DNA of 51,916 nucleotides from Bacteroidota bacterium. Lineage in GTDB: Bacteria > Bacteroidota > Bacteroidia > NS11-12g > UBA955. The stretch is taken from NCBI GenBank assembly GCA_030833525.1, contig JAURGZ010000009.1, forward strand, positions 1 to 51,916, given 5' to 3'. Below, in pieces: positions 9,014 to 16,475 of this stretch (its first letter is position 1; each line of letters opens with the position of its first letter). Both the position numbers and the translations under genes were made by a program. The notes beneath the pieces were generated by a model, which saw nothing but the letters and a program-made list of their open reading frames with translations, was not told where the DNA came from and searched no databases.

Positions 9014-10138
9014 TCAACCAACCAGCAATTCTGAGGTGATGAAATCCGCGAAGAACCGACCCTTGGCACTCAAAATGATTTGATTCGGGTGATCCACGAG
9101 GTAACCTTGCCGAGTCTGGTTTTGAATGAATTTTTGGTTTGAAGCGGTCCAGCCGGGCCATAATGTTTCAATTTCAACGGCCGCTAGACCCTCCATCAGT
9201 CTCAGTTTAGTCATGATGGTTTCATTGACTCTGTTGGCAAGGCTGAGTTCTTCGCTTTCCATGTTCCACTGGTTGAGATCGGCTTGCTTGAGGTAAGCGG
9301 CATTGTTGGCGATGTTCCAACTTCTTCTTTTTCCATCGAAGCTGTGGGCTGATGGGCCAATCCCCAGGTATGGCACGCGGTTCCAATATCGGCTGTTGTG
9401 TATGGCTCGGTGACCAGGTAGGGCTAAGTTGCTGATTTCGTAATGCTCGTAGCCTTGAGATTCAGCCCAGGCCTGCAGCATGTCAAATTGCTCATGGGCA
9501 TGTTGGTCATTGGGTGCTTGTGCCTGGCCGCTGCGAATGGAGTGAGCCAAAGCTGTTTTTTCTTCGACGGTTAAGGCATAACAAGACAAATGGGGAAGCT
9601 GCTTGCCCTGAACCCAGTTCAGTTCTTCGGCCCATTCTTCATGTGATTTCCAAGGGGTCCCGTAAATCAAATCGACGCTGATATTCTGAAAGCCCATTTG
9701 AAGCGCTGTTTCGATGCTCAATCGGGCTTGTTCGCTGTTGTGGGCCCGATTCATCGTGTGCAAATCGCGGTCGTTCAGACTTTGAATGCCGATGCTCAAG
9801 CGATTAACACCGCTTTCTTTCCAGGCGCTCAGTCTCTCTGAGTCCATGTCTTCGGGATTTGCCTCCAGGGTGTATTCAGGCCAAGAGCGTGATCCCAGGC
9901 GGCTTTTGATACCCTCTGACAGTCGGTAAAATGCTTCAGGACTCAAGACAGACGGTGTGCCGCCTCCCCAATACAAGGTTTCGAAGGCGAGCTCATGCCA
10001 ATCGTCCAAACGCAGATCCAATTCTTTGAGCAGGGCATTCACCATGGCCTCGGTATTTTGCAGCGAGGTGCTGAAGTGAAAGTTGCAATAGGTGCAAGCT
10101 TTGCGGCAAAAAGGGATATGGACGTAAAGGCCAGACAT
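9014..10138 (-). CDS. hemW: Radical SAM haem chaperone HemW (formerly annotated coproporphyrinogen oxidase-like)
   Basis: A 374-residue radical SAM protein of the HemN/HemW superfamily. The iron-sulfur motif is at the extreme N-terminus: HIPFCRKACTYCNF, with cysteines 11, 15 and 18, followed by YWGGGTPSVLSPE and the SAM-binding TLEANPEDM. The C-terminal HemN_C-like domain follows RSWNIANNAAYLK. The length matches HemW (about 375) rather than true HemN (about 450), and the extra N-terminal cysteine-bearing extension of HemN is absent. HemW proteins bind haem and help insert it into respiratory enzymes. The neighbouring hemD, though on the other strand, also concerns haem. Confidence 0.9.
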   Translation of the reverse strand: MSGLYVHIPFCRKACTYCNFHFSTSLQNTEAMVNALLKELDLRLDDWHELAFETLYWGGGTPSVLSPEAFYRLSEGIKSRLGSRSWPEYTLEANPEDMDSERLSAWKESGVNRLSIGIQSLNDRDLHTMNRAHNSEQARLSIETALQMGFQNISVDLIYGTPWKSHEEWAEELNWVQGKQLPHLSCYALTVEEKTALAHSIRSGQAQAPNDQHAHEQFDMLQAWAESQGYEHYEISNLALPGHRAIHNSRYWNRVPYLGIGPSAHSFDGKRRSWNIANNAAYLKQADLNQWNMESEELSLANRVNETIMTKLRLMEGLAAVEIETLWPGWTASNQKFIQNQTRQGYLVDHPNQIILSAKGRFFADFITSELLVG

Positions 10139-10180
10139 GCCAAATTTTATTCAAATATCGGGGAGATGCACACGCTAGGC

Positions 10181-10188
10181 TAACTTTG
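10181..10188 (+). promoter_or_regulatory. -7 promoter box for the DUF4271-hemD operon
   Basis: TAACTTTG matches TAnnTTTG and ends 15 nt before the ATG at 10204. It lies in the 65-bp gap between the divergent hemW and DUF4271 genes. Confidence 0.5.
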
Positions 10189-10203
10189 TCTCGGTTCGAA
10201 TGA

Positions 10204-11139
10204 ATGGCAAAGCGTTTTGGCTTGATATGGGCATTGTTTTTTGTTGCGATGGCATCTGCTGTTGTGGCACAGCCCATTTCGGTTGATACAATTCCATCTG
10301 CCTCGTTGGATTCGGCCCAACAACAGCAATGGGCGCAATTTCAACGATTTCGACAGGGCTCCTTTTTGCCCTTTATGGAAAACCAGGACAGCGCGCATTA
10401 TTGGGTATATACCGCCGCTGGGGTGGGCATTCCGCGCGAGCAAATTTCCAAAGAGATTGACCCCATGTCTCCGTTTAGCAAGGTCTTGTTCACCCGCGAG
10501 AGCTCAGCCAAATTTTGGTTTTTTGCTGTGGCGCTGATTTGGTTGTTCCTGCTTTTGTATTTCAGGGCGGTGCATTTCAAGCAGTTTGAGATGCGCTTAA
10601 AAAGCGTTTACAGTCCTTATTATTTCTCGGAACTGATCGATGAAAAAATCGGTTTCGCCAGCACGGGAACTTGGTTGGCTCACAGTTTGGGTTGGTCTGT
10701 TATGGGTATGGCGGTAGTCAACATATGGGTTTACGACCAATGGTTGAATTTGAATTCGCCCTTGATTTATGTGCTTGCCACAACAGCCTTGGTCGGCTGG
10801 GAGATGCTGGTCTATTTTGTATCTTTCTTGTTTTCAGAAGCAACGGGTTTATACGGGTTAGTGCGGGCTTCTTGGCAGCGCAAAGCCAATGCCTCCTTGT
10901 GGTTTGGATTGGTTATTTTTCCTCTGGTATTGCTGACATACTACAATGCGCCCAAGCTTACGGCCTACCCATTGGGTCGAATGTATGAAGTCTTGCTGCT
11001 TGTGTATTTGAGCTTGCGTGGGTTCTGGGTATTAATGGGAATGTTCAGAGATGGGGAGCGTTCTTTAGCTGCTGTTTTGTATTTTTGCGGCATTGAAATC
11101 CTTCCTTTGGCCATGTTGCTTAAGGGTTTGGTATTTTGA
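10204..11139 (+). CDS. DUF4271 integral membrane protein upstream of hemD
   Basis: This 311-residue protein matches what I know of DUF4271, a Bacteroidota membrane family of unknown function usually encoded next to uroporphyrinogen-III synthase. Residues 1-24 look like a signal sequence or first helix (GLIWALFFVAMASAVVAQ). A soluble stretch of about 75 residues follows, containing the acidic FMENQDSAHYW. About six hydrophobic segments then start at FWFFAVALIWLFLLLYF. The stop is 9 bp before hemD, so the two are almost surely co-transcribed. The link to tetrapyrrole synthesis is only by context. Confidence 0.75.
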   Translation: MAKRFGLIWALFFVAMASAVVAQPISVDTIPSASLDSAQQQQWAQFQRFRQGSFLPFMENQDSAHYWVYTAAGVGIPREQISKEIDPMSPFSKVLFTRESSAKFWFFAVALIWLFLLLYFRAVHFKQFEMRLKSVYSPYYFSELIDEKIGFASTGTWLAHSLGWSVMGMAVVNIWVYDQWLNLNSPLIYVLATTALVGWEMLVYFVSFLFSEATGLYGLVRASWQRKANASLWFGLVIFPLVLLTYYNAPKLTAYPLGRMYEVLLLVYLSLRGFWVLMGMFRDGERSLAAVLYFCGIEILPLAMLLKGLVF

Positions 11140-11148
11140 TAAGTCGCT

Positions 11149-11916
11149 ATGATAGAACGTCAAATCCCTGTTAAAAGTATTCTGATTACTCAGCCCGAAC
11201 CTGAGAATGGAAAGAATATTTACGAAGACTTAGCCCAGCGGTTTAAGTTAAAAATTGATTTCCGTTCTTTCATTCACGTGGAGCCCATGACTCCCAAAGA
11301 CATTCGCAAGCAAAAAATCAATTTTGCCGATTTTACGGCTATAATTTTCAATTCCAAAAATGCGGTCGATTATTTCTTTATGCTCGCTCAGGAAATGAAA
11401 ATTGATATGCCCGTGGAGACCAAGTATTTCTCGATCAATGAAAGCGTTTCGAATTACGTTCAGAAATACATTGTGCCGAGAAAGCGAAAAATGTTCACGG
11501 GTAAGGGTACTGAAAAGGACTTCTTTACTTTATTCAAGAACCACAAGTCTGAAAAAATCTTGTATCCCTGTTCAGACATTCGCAAGCCTTCCTTGCCTGA
11601 GTTTTTTACGCAAAACGGCTATGATTTCACCGAATGCATCATTTACAACACCGTCTCGAGTGATTTGAGCGATTTGAAAGAGGTGTTCTACGACATTTTG
11701 GTGTTCTTCAGCCCCGCTACCGTGAAAAGTTTGTACGATAATTTTCCTGATTTCGTGCAGAATAAAACCAGACTGGCGGCTTTCGGAGACAGCACCCAAC
11801 AGGCCATTCACGAGCATCCCGATTTGATTTTGGACATTGAAGCGCCACAACCCGGTATGCCGAGCATGCTCGCCGCCTTGGAAGACTACATCAAGCGGGC
11901 CAATTCCAATAAATAA
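11149..11916 (+). CDS. hemD: Uroporphyrinogen-III synthase
   Basis: A 255-residue HemD-type protein. HemD closes and isomerises hydroxymethylbilane to uroporphyrinogen III, the branch point to haem, sirohaem and cobalamin. The family has low sequence identity. What is visible is the two-domain flavodoxin-like pattern: ILITQPEPENGKNIYEDL at the start, FNSKNAVDYFF, YFSINESVSNYVQKY, LYPCSDIRKPSLPEFF, VFFSPATVKSLYDN and the ending AAFGDSTQQAIHEHP. These match the Bacteroidota HemD consensus closely. The ATG follows the DUF4271 stop by 9 bp. The stop codon abuts the stop of the convergent methyltransferase with no bases between. Confidence 0.88.
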   Translation: MIERQIPVKSILITQPEPENGKNIYEDLAQRFKLKIDFRSFIHVEPMTPKDIRKQKINFADFTAIIFNSKNAVDYFFMLAQEMKIDMPVETKYFSINESVSNYVQKYIVPRKRKMFTGKGTEKDFFTLFKNHKSEKILYPCSDIRKPSLPEFFTQNGYDFTECIIYNTVSSDLSDLKEVFYDILVFFSPATVKSLYDNFPDFVQNKTRLAAFGDSTQQAIHEHPDLILDIEAPQPGMPSMLAALEDYIKRANSNK

Positions 11917-13104
11917 TCAGCGCCTCACCAGCCAGGCTGAGAAGTGACGATCGCGCTCACTGACAAATACAAACTGGTTCTGACTTTCTCTCAATCCCCA
12001 TTTTTTTCGAATGGAGTCTGCTGAAAGGCGACTTTCGCGAACGGTGATGGAAGCTCCTTGTATGCCCAGGCGCTTGAGTTCTTGCCCGATGCTATTGAGA
12101 GAGCCCTCCCAATGCGATACCAAGGCGTAGCATCGTCCCCACTGCGCCGAAACCAGGAATGGAACTTTGAAAAATCCATGTCCCCGTGTCAAGGGTTCAA
12201 AGCTGGGTGGCATGTGGCGGTTGAGCCTTGCTGCAAAGGCGGCCCCATGAGGTTCGAATAGATACGATTGGCTGCCGGCTTGGAAAGGCTCATTCAAAAG
12301 CGCTGTCCAAGATTGAGCCCTCCCTTCTTTGCTGCAAATCAAGACATCTACAATCTGCTTGGCCTGATCGTGCACATGGACCAACAGTTCTTTGGTTTCA
12401 GCTTCAAAGGCTATGAAATAGGCATCGAACTCGACATCGATTTGGCTTCGCAGGGCCGATAAATCCGTCATCGGGCTCAGTTTAATCAACCAGTGTTGCC
12501 CAGGTTTTCGATCGTCAATCCAAGGCCAGATGTGAGGCCGGTACAAGTCCCATTGAGCCCCCAATCGTGTGCTACCGTCGCGTCGATCAGGGTCGGCCAT
12601 GAAAAGCGCTATTTGTTCTCGATGGCTTTGCCAATGGTCTTCGGCATCGCCGCATACACGGGTAACAGGGTGTGGATTTAAGCTGAGGTTGCACAAGGCC
12701 AGGTTGTGCAGCGCAGGGTCGATTTCAACGGCGGTAACCGGTCGTTGAGTCAGAGACCAGGCCCAAGCATCGATGCCGAATCCCGCGCACAAATCATGGA
12801 TCGGCATGTGGGGGATCAGGGCAGAGAAGAAATCGGCCTTGGCCCGAGCCACCGCCGTTGATGTGCACTGCTCAAGGCTGCGCCGTTCAAAAAGGCAGCC
12901 AGCGGCTACCCATTCAGGGGCTTTTTCAAGTGCTTTTTCATGCAAAGCCCATTGGTCGGCGGCGATGCTACTCCAAGGACCCCATTGATCGCGCAGCCGA
13001 AAGGCATTGGGAATGTTTTTTTTGAGATAATGCGTGTGAATTTCGGAGAGCAAACCCAAGGTGGGGTCGCTTTGTTGTAATTTTGAATAAATTTCCGAAA
13101 TCAT
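11917..13104 (-). CDS. Class I SAM-dependent methyltransferase, THUMP-like (PG_1098 type)
   Basis: A 395-residue protein with a Rossmann methyltransferase core: motif I DLCAGFGIDAWAW at residues 104-116, the acidic end of strand 2 in TAVEIDPALHNLA, and a motif IV-like MADPDRRDG. A C-terminal THUMP-like segment (residues about 300-395) ends LRESQNQFVFVSERDRHFSAW. The architecture resembles the Porphyromonas PG_1098 family, a presumed RNA methyltransferase whose target is not established. An in-frame start at 13215 exists but would run through a small divergent lipoprotein gene. ATG 13104 (MISEIYSKLQQSD) is preferred, and a -7 box stands 8 nt before it. Its start codon shares three bases (CATG) with the divergent gene's start. 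Confidence 0.82.
   Translation of the reverse strand: MISEIYSKLQQSDPTLGLLSEIHTHYLKKNIPNAFRLRDQWGPWSSIAADQWALHEKALEKAPEWVAAGCLFERRSLEQCTSTAVARAKADFFSALIPHMPIHDLCAGFGIDAWAWSLTQRPVTAVEIDPALHNLALCNLSLNPHPVTRVCGDAEDHWQSHREQIALFMADPDRRDGSTRLGAQWDLYRPHIWPWIDDRKPGQHWLIKLSPMTDLSALRSQIDVEFDAYFIAFEAETKELLVHVHDQAKQIVDVLICSKEGRAQSWTALLNEPFQAGSQSYLFEPHGAAFAARLNRHMPPSFEPLTRGHGFFKVPFLVSAQWGRCYALVSHWEGSLNSIGQELKRLGIQGASITVRESRLSADSIRKKWGLRESQNQFVFVSERDRHFSAWLVRR
13078..13085 (+). promoter_or_regulatory. -7 promoter box for the small lipoprotein-ytxJ-smpB operon
   Basis: TAATTTTG matches TAnnTTTG and ends 17 nt before the lipoprotein ATG at 13103. The box lies inside the first codons of the oppositely oriented methyltransferase gene, and it faces a minus-strand -7 box at 13113-13120. 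Confidence 0.5.
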
Positions 13105-13222
13105 GAAAGTAGCAAAAGTAATGATCGCAGCCTTGTTGCTGGTATCTGTATTGAGCAGTTGTGGGGCTAGCCGCAAAGACCGTTGCCCAACCGTAGGCGA
13201 AAAGTCCTGGTCCAAGCACTAA
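13103..13222 (+). CDS. Small 39-residue lipoprotein
   Basis: ATG at 13103 opens a 39-codon frame ending in TAA. The product starts MKVAKVMIAALLLVSVLSSC: a basic start, a hydrophobic core and a lipobox VLSS-C at residue 20, so signal peptidase II would leave a lipid-anchored peptide of only 20 residues (CGASRKDRCPTVG then EKSWSKH). The mature part has the second cysteine in RCPTVG, a pattern I recall from tiny Bacteroidota lipoproteins of unknown role. A -7 promoter box lies upstream and ytxJ follows after 13 bp, so it probably heads the ytxJ-thioesterase-smpB operon. Its start overlaps the start of the divergent methyltransferase gene in the palindrome CATG. It is easily missed because it is so short. 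Confidence 0.8.
   Translation: MKVAKVMIAALLLVSVLSSCGASRKDRCPTVGEKSWSKH
13113..13120 (-). promoter_or_regulatory. -7 promoter box for the methyltransferase gene
   Basis: TACTTTTG on the minus strand matches TAnnTTTG and ends 8 nt before the methyltransferase ATG at 13104. It lies inside the lipoprotein coding sequence. Confidence 0.5.
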
Positions 13223-13235
13223 TTCACTTCCATCC

Positions 13236-13577
13236 ATGCATGCAAACTGGATCATAATGGATGGTGAAACGCGTTGGGAAGAGGCCTTGGCTTCTTCTTT
13301 TCACAAGCCCGTATTGCTGTTCAAGCACAGCACGCGCTGCCCCTTGTCTTCCATGGCCCTGAATCGCCTGGAAGGCCTGGACCGCGCTTTTTACGACCAA
13401 GCCGATTTTTATTATTTGGATCTGATTGCTCATCGCTCGCTTTCTACGCAAATGGCCGAGCATTTTGGCGTGCAGCATGAATCGCCTCAAGTTCTGTGGG
13501 TCGAGCAGGGTCAATGTCAGTACCATGCTTCTCACATGGATATTCGCCCAGCAGCGCTGATGGCGAGATTGGCATGA
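13236..13577 (+). CDS. ytxJ: YtxJ-type thioredoxin-fold protein (bacillithiol-system redox family, DUF2847)
   Basis: A 113-residue cytoplasmic monothiol thioredoxin-fold protein. The active-site region KPVLLFKHSTRCPLSSMA carries a single cysteine followed by Pro-Leu-Ser, in place of the CxxC of dithiol proteins, which is the hallmark of the YtxJ family. Then FYYLDLIAHRSLSTQMAEHF and the cis-Pro region ESPQVLWVEQG follow the thioredoxin pattern. Family members are thought to act in bacillithiol-dependent protein reduction (bacilliredoxin-like). Bacillithiol use in this organism is an inference. The stop overlaps the start of the next gene in ATGA. Confidence 0.85.
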   Translation: MHANWIIMDGETRWEEALASSFHKPVLLFKHSTRCPLSSMALNRLEGLDRAFYDQADFYYLDLIAHRSLSTQMAEHFGVQHESPQVLWVEQGQCQYHASHMDIRPAALMARLA

Positions 13578-13972
13578 AACACTTGTTCCAAATAGGAGAT
13601 CAAAAGCGCATCAGCAAATGCGTCACAGAGGCTGATTTAGCGGCCTTCGAAACGGGTGTCGTGCATCCCTTTTACGGGACCTTTGCTTTGGGTCGCGATG
13701 TGGAATGGGCTTGCCGTCAATTTGTTTTGGAAGCCAAAGAGGAGCACGAAGAGGGCATTGGTACCTTTTTGAATATTGAACACCGCTCACCAGCATTGTT
13801 GGGAGATGCCGTTGAAATTGTGGCGACTTTGCAGTCTTGGGAAGGTCACAGCTTGGTTTGTGCCTATCAGGTCTATGTCGGTGATCGTTTGATTGCCGAA
13901 GGAACGCAAGGGCAGAAAATCTTGTCCAAGGAAAAATTAGCTCGATTAACCGAATCGCTACATGGTCGCTAA
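13574..13972 (+). CDS. Hotdog-fold thioesterase, fluoroacetyl-CoA thioesterase-like
   Basis: A 132-residue single hotdog domain. The start at 13574 overlaps the ytxJ stop by 4 bp (ATGA) and is preferred to an in-frame upstream start at 13496 that lies inside ytxJ. Residues FETGVVHPFYGTFALGRDVEWACRQF match the N-terminal pattern of the FlK-like acyl-CoA thioesterase family. GIGTFLNIEHRSPALLGDAV, with a His-Arg-Ser-Pro motif, is the central strand region, where FlK has its catalytic His. Acyl-CoA hydrolysis is likely, but the substrate is unknown and fluoroacetyl-CoA is not implied. The 3' end overlaps smpB by 11 bp. Confidence 0.78.
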   Translation: MKHLFQIGDQKRISKCVTEADLAAFETGVVHPFYGTFALGRDVEWACRQFVLEAKEEHEEGIGTFLNIEHRSPALLGDAVEIVATLQSWEGHSLVCAYQVYVGDRLIAEGTQGQKILSKEKLARLTESLHGR

Positions 13973-14414
13973 ACCCAAACGCATTCAAATTGAAAATCGC
14001 AAAGCGCGGTTCAACTACCACGTAGAGGAAACCTACGAAGCCGGTATTTCTTTGACGGGTTCAGAGGTCAAATCCATTCGGGCTCAGCGCGTGAATTTGG
14101 GAGAGTCTTTTGCCTACATGGAAGGAGGGCAATTGAAGATCAAAGGCATGCACATTTCAGAATACGAAAACGCGGGTTACAGCGGTCACGACCCCGTTCG
14201 AGAACGTGTATTGCTGTTGAATCGGCGGGAGTTGGATCGCATTGAATCGCGCATCAAGACCAAGGGCTATGCCGTTTTTCCCATTCGTTTGTACGAAAAT
14301 GACCGCGGATTTTTCAAGCTGGAAATGGGCCTGGGAACGGGTAAGAAAACCTTCGATAAGCGCGATGATATCAAGGCGCGCGATATTGAAAGGGATCTGC
14401 GCCGGGCTGATTAA
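13962..14414 (+). CDS. smpB: tmRNA-binding protein SmpB
   Basis: SmpB carries tmRNA to stalled ribosomes for trans-translation. The 150-residue protein has all the expected blocks: ENRKARFNYHVEETYEAGI, LTGSEVKSIRAQRVNLGESF, NRRELDRIESRIKTKGY, PIRLYENDRGFFKLEMGLGTGKK and the basic tail KRDDIKARDIERDLRR. Length is normal. It is the last gene of the operon starting at the small lipoprotein. Its stop codon overlaps that of the convergent TPR gene in TTAA, leaving no room for a terminator. Confidence 0.96.
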   Translation: MVAKPKRIQIENRKARFNYHVEETYEAGISLTGSEVKSIRAQRVNLGESFAYMEGGQLKIKGMHISEYENAGYSGHDPVRERVLLLNRRELDRIESRIKTKGYAVFPIRLYENDRGFFKLEMGLGTGKKTFDKRDDIKARDIERDLRRAD

Positions 14415-14902
14415 ATGCCCTCTACAGGCAAATGGCAACGCTCATGCAAGTAGCGCATTTGGGGTTTGTCCCAGCGTCTTTTTTTAGTGTGTTCGCGGTA
14501 TCCTTCTAGCATGGAGGCCATGTTTTCACAATCGTTTAAGGCATAATAGCACAGGGCGGCATTCCAATAGGCGGCTGAAAAATCAGGGTCAAACCAAACG
14601 GCCTGCTTGAAATGTTGAATGGCTTCTGTGGCCTCCGATTTGCGGTGGTTGCGAAGGAATTTGCGGTAATGGCACCATCCCATGTCTTCGTGCCAAACCG
14701 CACGGTTTTCGGCATCCAAGCTGTCGGGTATGAACGATGCCACGCGCATGTGGGTTTCGGCAATGAGGCTATCTCCAAAAGCCTTGGGATTGTCTTTCAA
14801 CAAGCCGGCGCGCCATTCCAAATATTGACTGTGCTGGCCCATGGCCATGCCCGCTTTGAAAAACAACAGCACCATGAGGGGAAGTCTAACAAGGGATTTC
14901 AT
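14411..14902 (-). CDS. Small secreted TPR-like protein
   Basis: A 163-residue protein. The start at 14902 gives a signal peptide (KSLVRLPLMVLLFFKAGMAMG); the longer upstream start at 14977 lies inside menD and would spoil it. A probable TPR pair is seen in EAIQHFKQAVWFDPDFSAAYWNAALCYYAL. Four cysteines occur in the mature part. It overlaps the 3' end of menD by 17 bp and is probably translated from the same message. It is convergent with smpB, with overlapping stop codons. The function is unknown. Confidence 0.72.
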   Translation of the reverse strand: MKSLVRLPLMVLLFFKAGMAMGQHSQYLEWRAGLLKDNPKAFGDSLIAETHMRVASFIPDSLDAENRAVWHEDMGWCHYRKFLRNHRKSEATEAIQHFKQAVWFDPDFSAAYWNAALCYYALNDCENMASMLEGYREHTKKRRWDKPQMRYLHERCHLPVEGI

Positions 14903-16475
14903 ATACGTGCAAGGAATTCGATTGACGCCATTGTTGGGCACATTCTTCAGCTGAACAACGAATATAGCGCACCCCATATTGTTCGCACAAGGCTTTCAAA
15001 GAGACTTGCTGTGGGCTCACCATTCGTTCTTGCAACTGGGGCCACTGGCTCGGTCCTGCAATCTGTTCAAAGATGCGACCGCCCTGATTGTTCAATACGG
15101 CAATGCTCAAATTCTGGGGCCATTCTCTGCTCCACAGGGCGTGTTGGTCGTAGATGAAGGAGAGGTCGCCCAACAAGGCAAAATGCCTTTGATGGGGGTT
15201 GACTAGGGCAGCGCCTACGGCGCTGCTCAATGAACCGTCAATGCCACTGGTGCCTCGGTTGGCATAAACACGTCCTTTCAGTTTTCCGAACCAAGAAGCA
15301 TAGCGCACCGGCATGGAATTGCCCAAATGTAGCACATCGTCTTCTTGCAGGCTTTCCAGCAATAGCCGGGCACCTTGGTACTCTTCGGGTCTTTTAGTTA
15401 AAGGGCTGGAATGAGATTCGGTAGCCTTTTGCCAGGTGGCACCAAAGGTCAGATTTTGGGGTAGCAGCTGATCGAGGGCTGCTAAAAAATCCATATCGTA
15501 GTGCGGCCAATGCAGGGGTTTGGTGCCGAATGGGTCGCCAAATTCGAGCGATTCAGACACATGCCAGTGGGTGGGTTTGGATTGGCTAATGTGAGTTTGA
15601 AGGGGCTTTGAAATTTGGCTCATGCCTGTGCTGATGATCAATTCGGGTTCCAGTTCAGGGGGCCAATGGGAATGGACTTGTACGAAATTTTCCCAATGGG
15701 GAGTGCCCAGATGTTGATGTTGGCTGCAGACATCGGCCCATATGGCCACCCGGTTTTGCAAATTCTCCAGAGCATGAGCACGGTCTGGGTGATACTCCCC
15801 TTGCCCCAGCAAAAGGGCAATGCGGGTGTAGGGTCGCAGGGCTTCTTGGATTTGTTCCCACACAACAGGCGCAGCATTGGGTTTGCTCCAAACAAAAGCT
15901 TTGGTTACAAAGGCCAGCGGCTGCTGATCATCCATGTCCAGGTACAAAGGTTCTCTCAGGGGGAAGTTCAAGTGCACGGGGCCGGCAGTGGGGTATAGCG
16001 ATTGACGAATTGCGCTGTGCATGAGTTCTTCCAATTCGGCATGCTGGGGGCGTTGGTCGAGGTCGTCAGAAACGCGGTATTGTGCGCGTACATGGCGGTG
16101 GTACAACTCGTCTTGCCGTATGGTCTGCCCCGACCATTGGTCCACGCTTTCAATGGGCCGGTCTGCGCTAACCAAGATCAAGGGAATGCGCAGGTAGAAA
16201 GCCTCGCAGGCAGCGGGCAGCCAGTTGGCGGCGGCGGTGCCACTGGTGCACAAGACGGCGGCAGGGCTTTTCAGTTGTTGGGCCATTCCCAGGGCGCAAT
16301 AGGCAGCGCTGCGTTCGTCGATTTGTTCATGCAAAATGAAAAAGGGCCTGCGCATCAGGGCGGCTATCAGCGGGGCATTGCGCGAACCGGGGCTGTACAC
16401 CCAATGCTGTACGCCGCACTCTTCCATGACCGCGGCCCAAGCATCCAAATGGGATCGAATCAAGCTATGGCTCAT
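14886..16475 (-). CDS. menD: 2-succinyl-5-enolpyruvyl-6-hydroxy-3-cyclohexene-1-carboxylate synthase MenD
   Basis: MenD is a thiamine-diphosphate enzyme that joins isochorismate and 2-oxoglutarate (SEPHCHC synthase) in menaquinone synthesis. The 529-residue protein shows VYSPGSRNAPLIAAL and the catalytic-glutamate region FILHEQIDERSAAYCALGMA near the N-terminus, CTSGTAAANWLPA and SADRPIESVDQWSGQTI next, and a C-terminal ThDP half with NRGTSGIDGSLSSAVGAAL and LLGDLSFIYDQHAL (the GDLSF...N metal site, with LNNQGGRIFEQ). It is slightly shorter than E. coli MenD. Its start overlaps the stop of the MBL gene by 4 bp. No other men genes are in the window. Confidence 0.95.
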   Translation of the reverse strand: MSHSLIRSHLDAWAAVMEECGVQHWVYSPGSRNAPLIAALMRRPFFILHEQIDERSAAYCALGMAQQLKSPAAVLCTSGTAAANWLPAACEAFYLRIPLILVSADRPIESVDQWSGQTIRQDELYHRHVRAQYRVSDDLDQRPQHAELEELMHSAIRQSLYPTAGPVHLNFPLREPLYLDMDDQQPLAFVTKAFVWSKPNAAPVVWEQIQEALRPYTRIALLLGQGEYHPDRAHALENLQNRVAIWADVCSQHQHLGTPHWENFVQVHSHWPPELEPELIISTGMSQISKPLQTHISQSKPTHWHVSESLEFGDPFGTKPLHWPHYDMDFLAALDQLLPQNLTFGATWQKATESHSSPLTKRPEEYQGARLLLESLQEDDVLHLGNSMPVRYASWFGKLKGRVYANRGTSGIDGSLSSAVGAALVNPHQRHFALLGDLSFIYDQHALWSREWPQNLSIAVLNNQGGRIFEQIAGPSQWPQLQERMVSPQQVSLKALCEQYGVRYIRCSAEECAQQWRQSNSLHVYEIPC

